A DNA stretch of 64,000 nt from Cichorium intybus (taxonomy: Eukaryota > Streptophyta > Magnoliopsida > Asterales > Asteraceae), in NCBI GenBank assembly GCA_023525715.1, contig CM042010.1, forward strand, positions 60,949,729 to 61,013,728, written 5' to 3'. Positions 48,707 to 62,542 of the stretch are shown piece after piece; position 1 is the stretch's first letter, and every line of letters starts with the position of its first letter. A program made the position numbers and the translations under genes. The notes beneath the pieces are model-generated. The model was given only the letters and a program-made list of their open reading frames with translations, was not told the DNA's origin and did not search any database.

Positions 48707-49390
48707 CTACAGTTGAGAGATTATGGCCACCCCCACGATGGAAATAATTTTCTTCTCAAGAGCTGTACGTGCATGCCCATCAAAAGCTTCAAAGATATCT
48801 TCCCACTTGTTAAAATCGCAAGCACTTAAGCCCCACCAGGATTGGGCTTTAGCCCAAACCTCCTTAGCCACCTTACAGTTACAAAATACGTGATTTGAGG
48901 AGTCTACATCGGAATTGCAGACATCGCATTGAATAGAGCCCATATTAATGCCCAGCCGAACGAGATTATCTTTTGTATGCAGTCTATCATGATCACCTCT
49001 CCAAATCAAAATTCTATGTCTTTTGGGGATCCATCTAAGCCATCTGTTTTTCCCGATTTCGACTTGAGTCTTAGCCGCAATCTTCTTTCTCAACCAACCG
49101 ACTGCGAAGCTCGCCTTTGGACCTTCCGGACAGATCCACTCGTCGACTTTATCTGATAAGATCACAGATTTTGTCTCAATGATCATCTGCTCGTTCTCTT
49201 CTTTGCTTCTCCCTTCCCTCCAGTTCTGCCTATTTCTCCACTCTCCATTACCATTCTTCATGTCGAGCTTAGACTCCACTGTTATGTTTTTGTTAGCTTC
49301 TAAATTATATAATCTGGGATACCTTAAGTTTAGAGGTTTCTCACCGATCCACCAGTCCTTCCAGAAACAAGTTTCTTTTCTGTTCCCCAC
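48707..49390 (-). pseudogene. LINE C-terminal zinc-binding (zf-RVT) part
   Basis: The 227-codon frame has the landmarks of the reverse-transcriptase-associated zinc-binding region of plant LINEs: FWKDWWIGEKPL (near 9-20), RWIPKRHRILIWRG and the Cys/His set CDVCNSDVDSSNHVFCNCKV (about 157-176). It continues past a stop to the QGEAFLWISSR tail close to the 3' end. The domain is found downstream of RT in this family. Confidence 0.8.
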
Positions 49391-49554
49391 CTGTTTTTTA
49401 TAAGATTTCTAGGATCTAGTTGAATGTCTTTGAGCTCCTCCCACTGTTGGACAATCCTCTTCCATGTGTTTCCCATTTTGATCTTGTCAGCTCCGTCACA
49501 CCATTCGAAAGGACCATGTATGCTATCAATTATTTGTGTCCAAAGGGCTCCACG

Positions 49555-50126
49555 CTAAGTTTTGTAACGCCAGTACCATTTAGATAGCAGAGATCTGTTT
49601 AGGTCTTCCAAAGAGATTACTCCCAATCCTCCTTTCTCCTTTTCTGCAACAACTTTTTTCCATTTAACCCATGGTATTTTTTTTCTGTGCCGGTCCCCTC
49701 CCCAGAAGAAGTCTCTTCTAAGACCTTCTAAAGTCTTCAACACATATTTAGGGGCTTTGAATAATGAAAATAAGAAGTTACCTAGACTGCCCAGAACATT
49801 ACAAACAATAGTGTGTCTCCCACCTATAGAAAGAGTTTTAACTTTCCATTTGCTAAGCTTGGATCGAAATTTGTCAATAAGTTTACGCCAAGGTTTAGTA
49901 AGGCTCGTATTCACTCCAATTGGCATGCCCAAGAAAATAGCTGGGAATTTCTCAACTTTGTAGCCGATTATCATTGCCATAGCTTCCACTGCCGCCTTGT
50001 CTTGATCGATACCGAATAGCAAGCTCTTCTCCAAGTTAACTCTTAAACCCGCAACTTTTTGGAAACAGAATAAGATACGGACTAGGTTGAGGATGTTTTC
50101 CACCGACCACTGAGGTCCTCGGTTAC

Positions 50127-50165
<39 letters not shown>

Positions 50166-50527
50166 TAGAATCGTCTACAAAAAAAAGATGAGTCAAAAGA
50201 ATATTGGAATCTCCAACTTTAAACCCTTTGTAACTTTTAAACCCTTTGTAACTGTCATTCATCGTAGCTTTCCGAATTGCTTCGTTAAGTCCTTCCATGA
50301 CGAGAGTAAAAAGAAAGGGAGATAAGGGATCTCCTTGCCGGAGGCCACGCTCAAGAGAGAACTCCAACGAGGGACTTGCGTTAATCAAGACTGAGGATGA
50401 GCTAGATTTGACGCATTCTTTAATCCAATTGCGCCATTTGATACCAAATCCTTTCTGTTCCATTATCGAGTCTAGATAGTCCCACAAGACTGAATCAAAA
50501 GCCTTAGCGATGTCTGATTTAAATATC
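49555..50527 (-). pseudogene. LINE reverse transcriptase with phenylalanine run
   Basis: The frame holds SDIAKAFDSVLWDYLDSIM, RGLRQGDPLSPFLFTLVMEG, then the catalytic box LFFVDDSIFF (FADD/YADD type). The finger/palm end AGLRVNLEKSLLFG and LGMPIG follow. Right after the box a run of 36 T on the coding strand (50128-50163 on the plus strand) encodes 12 extra phenylalanines without shifting the frame. A 19-bp tandem repeat (AACCCTTTGTAACTTTTAA) doubles the YKGFK segment. Confidence 0.85.
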
Positions 50528-51837
<1,310 letters not shown>

Positions 51838-52011
51838 TCTATGTATATGTATATAGGTAAAGGTTCATTTGAGACCAAGCTTTTTTTGTGAGACACAGGG
51901 ACCAACTTCCAGCCCTTGATTGATAGTGATCTTGTGGTTCAGCTTGCATTAGATTATCATCATTAATTAAACACGGAGGGGCAATTTTGTCAGTTTTCAA
52001 AACACATAATT

Positions 52012-52556
52012 AATCCTTTAATTAGGGTAAAGTTACAGATTCCCAATATGAATGCGTAAAAAATATCCACGATTGTGAAGAAATCGAAAATCTCAATCTT
52101 ATCTTCGTGCTCAGATCAAATCATCATCTCACCTTCTTCAATCATACAACATATCAACGATTTCATCTCTGTACGCTTCAACTTCCTAAGCGATTGATTT
52201 CATCTCTGTAAGATCCAATTAGATAAATAAGCAACATCAACAACTGCGATTGAGGTTAATTAGATAAGGAAAATTTCAGAGATTCATCATAATGAACAAC
52301 TTCCATCGAAAATCAAAGGTATTTTTCTAACTAAAAGCTTGATTCTCTATATTTATGTCTATTTAACTTTGTTAATAGATCATATTCTTTTATTAGTTAG
52401 AGATTGAAGGTATCCTCATTGTTAATCCCTTAATTAGGGCAAAGTTATAGATTCCTAAGATGAAAGCGTAAAAAATATCCATGATTATGAAGAAATCGAA
52501 AATCTCAATCTCATCTTTATGCTCAGATCAAATCATCATCTCATCTTCTTCTACTT
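52012..52556 (+). repeat. Duplicated leader blocks of element K
   Basis: Block A (52012-52150, with ATCGAAAATCTCAATCTTAT) recurs as A' at 52420-52556. Block B (52279-52416, with AGATTCATCATAATGAACAA) recurs as B' at 53805-53943. The order is A-B-A'-POLD2 fragment-B', so the captured gene replaces the stretch that lies between A and B in the first copy. Confidence 0.8.
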
Positions 52557-52624
52557 CCATTAATGTAGTCTGTATCATGCCTTATAATTCTTATTATCTT
52601 TTATTTTCCCAAGTTGTTATTATT

Positions 52625-53804
52625 TATGACATTTATGCCCCTGTAACACGAGAAGATGAATATGTTGTCTTGGTATTTGGATTAAATTTTGGTAGCAGCT
52701 CTTTTAATCCACTTCAATTACAACTTCTTGTTGATCACATTACAGGCCATCTAAGAGATGAAAAGGTCCCAACAGTTTCCTATTCTACCCCTCTTTTTAT
52801 AAGAAATTATATTTTACTATTTTTAAATAGGAGCAAACCTCGGCAGCTGAAATAGTTCAAGTGGTTATTGCTGGAAATTCTGTCCAAATTCAACATAGCC
52901 TTCTTAATGGCTAGATATTAAAGTTGAATTTTTTTATTCTAAATTCATAACAAAGTATGACATCATGTATTTAATTCTTTGATTGTAGAATTTGGCCTCC
53001 AAGGATCAATCTAAATTATCCGAACCAATCAAAGAACTGGATATCTTTTTGACTCAAGTACTTAAATATAATAAAATTCATTAAAGCTATTGAGAAAATA
53101 GATTAGATCTTAATTATCTTGTACATATAGATTGCTACAGGTATACCTATATATAGCATACTAGGATACGACGACCTGCAAACTTTGCAATGCTATTAGA
53201 GGTTTCTCATAATTTAGAATTTAAACAAAAAAGCTAAATTCAAGAAATAGCAATGTACTTTTTTCTTACATGGTTTCTATACAGCCTTTAAGAAGATGTC
53301 TTTTTCCTGGATCATCAACCTGTAACACATTTAGGTCATGCACCAATCCTCATCAACCTGTAACACATTTAGGTCATGCACCAATCCTCATCTCTTTGAT
53401 GTGGACAATGTGAGGTAAAAGTATTAAACCAATTCCAAAAAATCGAAAGTACAATGCTGTAATAGAAAAAAACAAAACTTTTTATAACATATTTTTAGGT
53501 TTCTTGGAACATCTAGTCAAAAAATTGATGATCTTGAAAAATATTCAGAAGCAAAAGAAAAATTGGAATTCATGGAAAGGACATTGAGGTGGCGACACCT
53601 GTCGCCAACACACTCGATAACATATTCTATTTTTATATGTTTTTAAAAAGGATTAACTTAAATTTAAAAAAAATAGCAACGTACTTTTGATTTGTTTGCA
53701 TCACAGGATGTTACCCCTTTACTGATAGGGATCCTTTCTTCATATTGAGTTGTCCCCATGTTTACTTTGTTGGTAATCAAGAACAATATGCCACTCGCAT
53801 TTTT
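52625..53804 (+). pseudogene. POLD2: DNA polymerase delta small subunit (POLD2) gene fragment, six exons
   Basis: Six exon-like segments match the C-terminal half of plant POLD2, the regulatory subunit of replicative DNA polymerase delta, in the right order. They are 52625-52765 (VTREDEYVV, QLLVDHITGHL), 52831-52910 (AEIVQVVIAGNSV), 52989-53057 (NLASKDQSKLSEPIKELDIF), 53285-53414 (CLFPGSS, then SCTNPH), 53499-53620 (IDDLEKYSEAKEKLEFMERT, LRWRHL) and 53707-53804 (GCYPFTDRDPFF, CPHVYFVGNQ). AG acceptors and several GT donors remain, so the genomic copy was captured, not the mRNA. A 38-bp tandem duplication in the fourth exon shifts the frame, the start of the gene is missing, and the exon b donor is altered. 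It cannot make the subunit. Homology is from recognition of the family; no search was run. Confidence 0.85.
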
Positions 53805-54239
53805 CAGAGATTCATCATAATGAACAACTTCCATCCAAAATCGTAGGTATTTTTCTAACTAAAAGCTCGATTCTCTATATTCCCGTTTATTTAACTTTGT
53901 TAATATATCATATTCTTTTATTAATTTGAAATTGAAGGTATTCTTTTTAGTTGAAGCAATACGAGTTTCAACAGTAAAAGTTCATTTTGTATATCAGAGC
54001 ATAATATCATAGCAAATTGAATTTTTGGTTGATTTTAAAAAGAAAGTCAAAAAGATATTGATTGAAGCAATAAGATTTAAGTATTATCTTCTTGGTTTAT
54101 TTGTTAAAAAAAACAAAAAATATTATTCTAATAGAATATTCTACATATCAATATTAATGGATTAAAGTAGCTTCAAGCGTTGACTTTTACGTTGGTTTTT
54201 GTTAAGTATTTAAGGAAAAAGTCCATCAATTATTCTAGT

Positions 54240-57200
54240 ACATGTTATGTAATCTGAATATTCTAGTTTTTTATCTAATACTAGTATGCTATATGTTTTT
54301 TATGCAGATCAAATCCCAAAGATGGTTAAATCAATAGCAAAACATGTTGTTGATACTAAAACTAAGAAAGTAAATGAGAGTTCAACTGAGAGCTCCTTAT
54401 CATAATGTGAAAGAAAGGACAAAGGACAAAGAGATCCATGCAAAGAATGCATTGGAATGGATACAAAAATTGAATTTTTGGAAGTTTGTAACTATTTGGT
54501 TGTGAATGATATACAAGAATTTTCTTTCTTATGTTATTTATATTTTGAACAAAGACGTATAAGCAATAATTATGTTTTGAATAGTGAATGATTGGTTAAT
54601 GTTTAGTATAATATTAAGTATGGTTGGAAATATGACGTACTTATGGTCAAGTTTTGGTTTTTTTTTTTTGCATTGTTTATGAATTTGTTCTAATAATACT
54701 TGCAACAATTTATTATATTAAGTAGAATGTTATAACAATGAAATCATACATACTAGAATATCATACCACATATTAGAATATTATATTACAAACTAGAATA
54801 TTGAATGAGTTTGTTCTAGAAACACTTGTCTGGAACTAGAATATTAACATTATACCATATCTTTAATCTAATACTAACATTACAAATAACACTAGAATAT
54901 TATACCACAAACTAAAATATCATAGTATAAGCTTGAACATTCTATGACTTTGTTCTAATAACAATTGCAAGAATTTATTACCGTGTTTAATGTTATACAG
55001 TTGTCATGTATTTGATTGTTTATACAAGTTTGATTTTCATTTTTAAAATTTTTTTACATCAAAATGCAAGATAAATGTTATTAATGGAATGAAAATATAA
55101 GTAAAGTGTTATAAATGAAATCAAAGTTGTAAGTAGTATCATATATGACATCAAAATCTTCTTTTTATATCATGTTTGATGTTACATTTTTCAATCTTTT
55201 GACATCAAAATGTAAATAAGTTGTGGTAAATGTAATAATAATAAAAGTAGAATGCTATAAATGACATCAAAATGTAAGCAGAATGTTATAAAATGAAATC
55301 ATATATACTAGCATATTATACCACAAATTAGAATATTATATTAAAAAATATGCTATTTCATGGCTTTGTCCTAGAAATACTTGTGTGAAATTAGAATATT
55401 GACATTATAACATGTCTTAAATATACCAATAACATTACAAACCAAAACTTGAATATTATACAACAAACTAGAATATTCTACATATACAGACAACATATAA
55501 CATTATTTTATTAGAATATTAATTTGATAATCTATCAGACGAGTTATCAGTATAAAATATTTTTTCCTTTAACTTTTTTTCCGAAGGGCCTTTAGTGATA
55601 TTCTTTACTTTCGTATCAATAATTTGTTTCGCCCTTGATTTTGTCATTCTTGCAAATTTATCTGCATCAAAACATAAACCATACATTAGAACTTTCAATT
55701 AGTCTTCTTGCTTTTGATATTGTTATTCTAACAGTTTTTGTAAAACAATTAAACAAATCAAGTTTTAAAAAACTTCACTTCTAACATTAGGCATAGTAGA
55801 ATAAATGCAATAACACTCTACAATATATATTATATTTTTAAAGCTATACCTTTATCTATGGGTTTTCTTACATTTTCCATTAGTATTCTTTCTTTTGATT
55901 TTTTTCATTCTATTTATTAGACCTGCATCAGAAAAGTTATGATTAATATAAACAATTCAAGTATAGCATTTTAACATTAAACACTACCATATCAATGTTA
56001 TGCAAAATTAAATACAATAATTTTTAGAAGTCATTGCATATAAACTCATGAATATACAATAAACATAATACATCATTCTATTAGAATATTCTATCTTACA
56101 AAACATAACATAATATTCTAATAGAATAATGCACAACATATCATTGAATGCACATGTATAATATTAAAAAAAGAATAGTGATATCAATTATTTTTCTATT
56201 ACCACAAATACATCACCTAAATTTCATTCACATTAGTAAGCAGGGATGAAGGCCACCAAAGTGAATTTGAATTTGGCTACAACACACTCTCAGTTAGTAG
56301 TATGAAGATTAAGTTAAACACCAATTTCTGTTTACAACTATCTTTTATTCTATAACATAACTTCAGAGTTTGGACACAGTGCAGAATTTTGGCAGAAATG
56401 ATTCAATTTCATTCTCTTTTTTATTAACTGTCAAATTCATTAAACCCAACCACTATAGTTTGATAATTTTTCATAATTTTTTGTGAATAACTAACTAAGA
56501 CCATGCTTTTAACACATAGCAATATTAAAATGTTTCGTTTTACCTGTGTGTATAGATCTTGTTATTCTACTAATTTGAACTTCATCTGAAAAATGTAAAG
56601 ACACTAGAATATTCATTATTAAGTAGCACATCCTATAAAGTTCATTGCATTATTAAAATTGGAATATTAATGGTATGTAGATATTACAATAGAAATTGTC
56701 CACTTTTATGAAAAATCACTACAATATTCTATTGTAATATTCTACACTATTGTGTAAAATAAGACAATAATACAATTTCATAATTAAAAATTATACAATA
56801 GAATAATTTCTATAAATCACTAAAAATGTCTAGTTTTAATAGTCCATTGCTAACATTATATATATTAGAATAAATATAATATGACACTTCTTAATAAGTA
56901 AACTTAGAATATTGCAAGTCAAATCTCTCTATGTATATTTATATATTGTTGTGTGTAATATTATACCTTTGTTCTTTGTTTCATCAATTGTTCTTCTTGC
57001 TTTTATTTTGGTCATCCTATTCGTTTGATCTGCATTAGGAAAGTTACAATTAATATGACTTGAATCTAAAAAATGTAACAAACACTAGAATATTCATGTT
57101 ATGGATAATTAAGTACAACATGTTATAAAGCTCATTGCATTTTTAGAATTTGAATGTTACTGTTATGTAAAATATTCCAATAGAATAATAAAGCTAACTA
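54240..57200. repeat. Degenerate CTAGAATATT words in element K
   Basis: Words such as ACTAGAATATT, TTCTAATAGAATATTC and AACACTAGAATATTCA are scattered with irregular spacing across about 3 kb, including the introns of the minus-strand exon cluster. Confidence 0.65.
54308..54405 (+). other. Possible terminal exon in element K, plus strand
   Basis: After TATGCAG a phase-1 frame gives DQIPKMVKSIAKHVVDTKTK, then a serine-rich end and a stop. It resembles the minus-strand last exon at 55515-55661 (DKFARMTKSRAKQIIDTKVK), so the same gene end occurs on both halves of K in opposite orientation. Confidence 0.5.
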
Positions 57201-57498
57201 TAAAATAGCTAGTTTAAATGTATGAAGTTTTTAAAAAGATCATTTCTAACACTAGGTTTTGCGAAAAAAATGGTTTTTATACAAAATATACAACGATGTT
57301 TCATTTTTGGACCAAAAGACGCAATATTTTAATGAAACATTCAGTTATACTTACAATTGTCCCCTCATTTCATTCTCCTGCATCATTCCCCTCATTTTCA
57401 CCTTTGATAACATTCTATGGAGTCCCTTGATTCTATTTTTCAATTAAACTTTCGATTGTTCTTCTTGCTTTTGACTTGGTCATTCTATTTATTTGACC
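55515..57498 (-). other. Five-copy phase-1 exon cluster in element K
   Basis: On the minus strand five similar exons appear at 57451-57498, 56968-57030, 56543-56586, 55851-55922 and 55515-55661. Each starts after a CAG acceptor in phase 1 (G|AT or G|GT). Those followed by a GT donor end in the same phase, so they are symmetrical. Their peptides include QINRMTKSKARRTIE, QTNRMTKIKARRTIDETKNK, EVQISRITRSIH, LINRMKKIKRKN and KFARMTKSRAKQIIDTKVK. The last one runs to a stop with a lysine-rich end. Copy 55851-55922 has a stop near its donor. The product would be a small basic protein; I know of no homologue. Confidence 0.6.
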
Positions 57499-58014
57499 TG
57501 CATCAGAAAAATATTATTAATATAAAGAATTCAAGAATATAAACATAGATTTTAAGTATGGAACAAACACTAGAATATCAATGTTATAGATAATTAAGTA
57601 CAACATTCTATAAAGTCATTGCATATAAACTCATGAAGATTAAGATAAAAACCAACTTATGCTTACAACTATCTTTATTCTATTACAACACTACATGAGT
57701 TCAGGAACAATGTAGAATTTGGCGGAAAGGATTCAATCTCATTCTCTTTTTATTAGAAGCCAAATTCCATAAACCCAACCATTATAGTTCGTTGTTTATT
57801 CAAAACATTTTTGTGATAAAATCTTCTGAGATATTACTTTTAACACATAGACAATATTATGATTATTGAAATTCTAATTCTAACAACCAATTAGCCCAAA
57901 AAAGAGGAATATACGATACACCCTGCAGTATACGAGACAATCAATGATCCCACAAATCCTAAACATTACCGGTGATTCCATAAGCATTTACTGTTTCTTT
58001 TTTCTCGACATAAT

Positions 58015-58890
58015 TGGAATTAAATATTTCATTTGGAATCTGAATCGCTAGTTTCAAAAATCTGAATCCAAATCAGAATAAGTTTATTTGGTTTTTACCA
58101 AAATATTTAAAATTGAAATGTTAGAATGCTTAAAAGCTTTGAGGATTTTGAGTATTCTTGTTTGGTTGGTCGTGCCTTGAATGGAGAAAGCAGGTCAGGT
58201 AACTTTTAAGCATTCTAACATTTCTGTTTCTGTTTTTTCCCTTCTAAAACTGAACTGATTCAAACTTGTAATTATTAAAGGGAAGTATTTTGTTGTTTCG
58301 GGATATACATCAACAAAAGATCGACAATGTAAACCCTTTAACCTCTTTTGCGAGACACATATGATGTAAATTACATGATTTCAGGGTTTAATGAGAATAA
58401 TAGTCTCAGAAGGTTGACAAAATGTAATCTTGAATGAGATTTTTAGGGTTTTCTCGTGAAAGACATTACTTTTAACAAATAGACAAGATTATGATTCTTT
58501 ATATTCCGATTCTAACAAGAAATCGCTAGAATACCAGAAATTGAAGATGAAAATAGTTTATATCTTACCAATTTTTGATGAACTATGCTTTTCTTTGCGA
58601 CTAGAATCTGAATCAGTAGCTTCAAAATCGAAATCCAAACATAATCATGACTTGAATCTGAGACTAGAATGACCTAGAAGTAATAGACAAGATTATGATT
58701 CTTTATATTTCGATTCTAACAAGAAATCGCTACAATATCAAATTTGAAGATGAAAATAGTTTATATCTTACCAATTTTTGATGAACTATCCATTTCTTTG
58801 CTAGAATCTGAATCTGTAGCTTCAAAATAGGAATCCAAACATATTCACGACTAGAATCTGAGACGAGAATGAACTAGAAGTAATCGCGAT
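58015..58890 (-). other. Upstream exon of the K minus-strand unit, three copies
   Basis: Two copies of about 180 bp give ATDSDSSKEMDSSSKIG (about 58767-58830) and ATDSDSSRKEKHSSSKIG (about 58566-58630), each followed by a GGTAAGATA donor in phase 1, which fits the exon cluster downstream. A third, damaged copy at 58030-58085 reads FETSDSDSK. A leader-like stretch with AAAACCCTAATCGCG precedes them near the right end of the element. Confidence 0.5.
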
Positions 58891-59137
58891 TAGGGTTTTC
58901 CCGTGAAAGAAGTCTGGAGAGAAAAAGGACGATGAAATTAGGATGTGAGGGAATAGAAAGGCAAATTTATATTATTACCCCTCCGTGTCTTTCACTAATC
59001 CCACATTTTAGTCTATTTACAAAATTGCCTCCGTTTTTTAATTATTTTTGGCCATCTGATCTGAGCCGTACAGTAATTCAGATGGATGGTAGAGATCTTG
59101 TCCCTAAGTCTCACAATTTTTCATTGTCTCACATAAA

Positions 59138-59140
<3 letters not shown>

Positions 59141-59215
<75 letters not shown>
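59141..59215. repeat. (TA)n array T13
   Basis: A 75-bp TA array joins the right end of element K to the left end of element L. Confidence 0.95.
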
Positions 59216-59217
<2 letters not shown>

Positions 59218-60359
59218 TAGGTTCATTGGAGACCTCTCAAAAGGTAGAGAACTGGAGGACAGATCTCATCCTTTTATTATTTTAAATCTAAGGCTGTGAT
59301 TAATTGATGATTTTGAAATTATTAACATATTTATTTTAAATTAACTTAAATTAAATTAAGAAAATGGTATTATAGTAATTGATTATTAATTTATTTTTAT
59401 CAAGTCCTATAATTTCTCCTTCTCTCTCTTTCAACTTTCTTCTCTCTCCATTTATATATACTGTCGATCTCAGTTTTTCCCGTAACCCTATTTTTGCCTC
59501 TTGAAAACCACCTCCAATCCATCGCAACCGATTACTCTCTCACGATCCATGAGGGTGAAGTGATTCTTGCGCCGTCAATGTTCAAGATGTTGGATCGGAG
59601 AACTGATGTGTTTACCCAAGGATCTGGTCGGAGAAGAAGGCAAAATGGGATTTAATGCTGATTTTTTCTTAACTGTAAATCACCGATCAATTATCATCAA
59701 TATGTATCAAGGTGGACCCCATCAGCACAACCCAAGTCCGAACAGGCAAGTTGATTGATTTTTAATTGTTCGTAAATATTGAATCGTGTTCTTAATTCGT
59801 GTTTTTGCATCGATATAGGTCTGCGAAGGGTTGATTAATTAATAAATTAACGCAACAATTGGATTTTTTATTGGTTGTTATGGACATTCATATCAATTGC
59901 ATGACAAATCGGCAAAAAGATTAGAGCGGCAAGTTTCCGTTTTCCATTATCGACATGTTTGTATTTTGTATTTTTAATTAAATATGTAAAAGCGATTATG
60001 TTCATTAAATGCTCAATATTGATAATAGTGCTTGTTGAAAAGTTGCTCTACAGTGACATGTTAATTACATGCTCTCAAATAATGAAATTAAATAATAATT
60101 TATGATTAAATATGTAAAATCTAATTGGCGATTGTTTCATATGATTTTTAAAACGATACATAAAATAAATTTGATTTTTTTAGTGATAAAAGCTTTGTAC
60201 AATTTGAATAATAATTTATGGTTAAGTCGTTTAATTACACCTACTGCTTTTTCCTTTTATATCTAGTGTTATTCATAAATGATTATCAATACGGTGAGAG
60301 AATGTTGTTAGTGTATCTGTGGTGTAAGGTAAAGGCGGTGAAAGGGTGACAATATATCG

Positions 60360-60790
60360 TTTTATTCATTAATGATTATATTGACAATTGTATTCATTGA
60401 TGATTACATGCATTATTAATTGACGATTATATATATTCATTGATGATTATATATATTCATTGATGATTATGTTCATTAATGAATATGATTATATAGACAG
60501 CCTGATTATATTCATTGATGATTATAGCAACATACTGTTTATTTCGTTATATTCATTGATGATTATAGTAACATACTGTTTATTTCGTTATATTCATTGA
60601 TGATTGTGTTCATTGATGAATATGATTATATAGACAGCCTGATTATATTCATTGATGATTATAGCAACATACTGTTTTATTTCGCCTTTATATATGACTG
60701 CATAATTCTCATTCATTAATGAATATGATTATATGGACAGCCTGGTTATATTTGTTGGTGTTTATGTATGACTGCATAATTCTTATTCAT
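60360..60790. repeat. TTCATTGATGATTAT minisatellite in element L
   Basis: TTCATTGATGATTATA words recur about every 15-60 bp. Larger repeats include GCAACATACTGTTTATTTCG and ATGATTATATAGACAGCCTG, each present two or three times. Confidence 0.8.
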
Positions 60791-60806
60791 TATGTTCATT
60801 TTTCAG

Positions 60807-60865
60807 AGTATTGGAGTTGCATGAATGACAAGTCGAAGCAGTCTATTTCAAGTCAAAAGATTTAG
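60807..60865 (+). other. Possible terminal exon in element L
   Basis: After TTTTCAG a phase-1 frame reads EYWSCMNDKSKQSISSQKI and a stop. A similar stretch with CATGACAAATCGGCAAAAAG occurs at about 59897. Homology to the exons of K is suggestive only. Confidence 0.35.
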
Positions 60866-61397
60866 CACAACAACATTGTTCTTTAATCATTTGTGATTAA
60901 AGTTGTATTGTTTTTAATTATTTATGTCTAAAACTATGTTGTATTTTTTTCCTGTTTTTGTGTTCTATAATCATTCATGATTATAAATGTAGTTAACTTT
61001 TTTGTATATATACATTGTCCTGTATTCATTTATGATTACACATGTATTTCATTTTTTATATCTATATTATACTTTATTCATTCATGATTACAAACGTTTT
61101 TTTTTAAAAATCACTAATACATTGAATTATAAAAAAACGTTTTTTTGAATAAAAAATCCTATTAAATGATAATTTATTCTACTACTAATCAAATCCCTGG
61201 ATTTTAGGTAACTATTAATCAAATCTCTAGATTTTAGGTAACTATTAATCAAATCCCTAGATTTTAGGAAATTATCAATTAATTTATTCTATATTAATTT
61301 AACTAAAATACACAATTACTAATGTGCCCTTATAAAATGATTGGTCCAGAATGGGTCTCCAGTTCTCCACCTTTTATTGGTACTCTATATAACCTCT

Positions 61398-62030
<633 letters not shown>

Positions 62031-62279
62031 TGTATATATAAACCAAGAATTTGACATCAATGAGTTTAACCATTAAAGATACAAATATCAATAAGTAGGA
62101 CAACGAAAGTAAATCAAAGTTGTATCATGTATGAGATCGAGAAAACACAAGGCGACAACGTTATATACAAATGATACGACATATTTTAGTTTTATAGTAG
62201 ACTAATTTTAGTTAAAGTAGTTAATTAGGAGTCTTTAGTCCAAACCAATCACAAAAGTTCAAGATAAGGCCATTCCTTT
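62031..62279. other. A+T-rich spacer, nothing recognised
   Basis: There is no frame, repeat or RNA signal that I can support between MITE M and the partial MITE. Confidence 0.4.
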
Positions 62280-62430
62280 TCAGTTCACTACAACCGGTTT
62301 TTTTACCAAAATCGGCCGGTTCATTCCGGTCAAGAAATCATCATAAAACCAGCTCTAATCAAACCATTCTCATCTCTGGTTCCAGTTCAACCATTCCGAT
62401 CGGCCGGTTCGAATCGGTTTTTAAAACATT
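62280..62430. mobile_element. Partial MITE related to M
   Basis: A 150-bp stretch with CGGCCGGTTC words ends in CGGTTTTTAAAACATTG, like the right end of M. The left terminus was not found, so it is either truncated or a diverged relative. Confidence 0.6.
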
Positions 62431-62542
62431 GTTTGAGACTGAACGTCAGTTGGCAACTAGGTTGACCGGCCAAATGGTCAAAATTGCAACAACTTGGAAA
62501 AGTTAGTGACATAATTACAAAAAAATAATAATAAACACAATG

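Larger units (their letters stand above)
51856..59140 (+). mobile_element. TIR element K with captured POLD2 gene fragment
   Basis: A 7.3 kb element has imperfect inverted ends. The left has GGTTCATTTGAGACC and GTGAGACACAGGGACC; the right, inverted, has GTTTATGTGAGAC and GTGAGACTTAGGGAC. It is bounded by a short impure TA stretch on the left and (TA)n on the right. From the left it carries a duplicated leader, a fragment of the POLD2 gene with introns, a possible terminal exon (54308-54405) and a CTAGAATATT satellite. From the right, on the minus strand, a gene-like unit runs inward. The element therefore resembles Pack-type TIR elements. I found no transposase, and the superfamily is unassigned. 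Confidence 0.8.

Noticed and set aside
52481..52855. A complete small gene at this open frame
   Set aside because: The middle matches one POLD2 exon. The ends of the frame are leader duplication and intron sequence read through.
51856..59140. Calling K a Pack-MULE outright
   Set aside because: Gene capture fits, but no 9-bp target duplication can be read in TA sequence and no MULE transposase is inside the element, so the class is left open.
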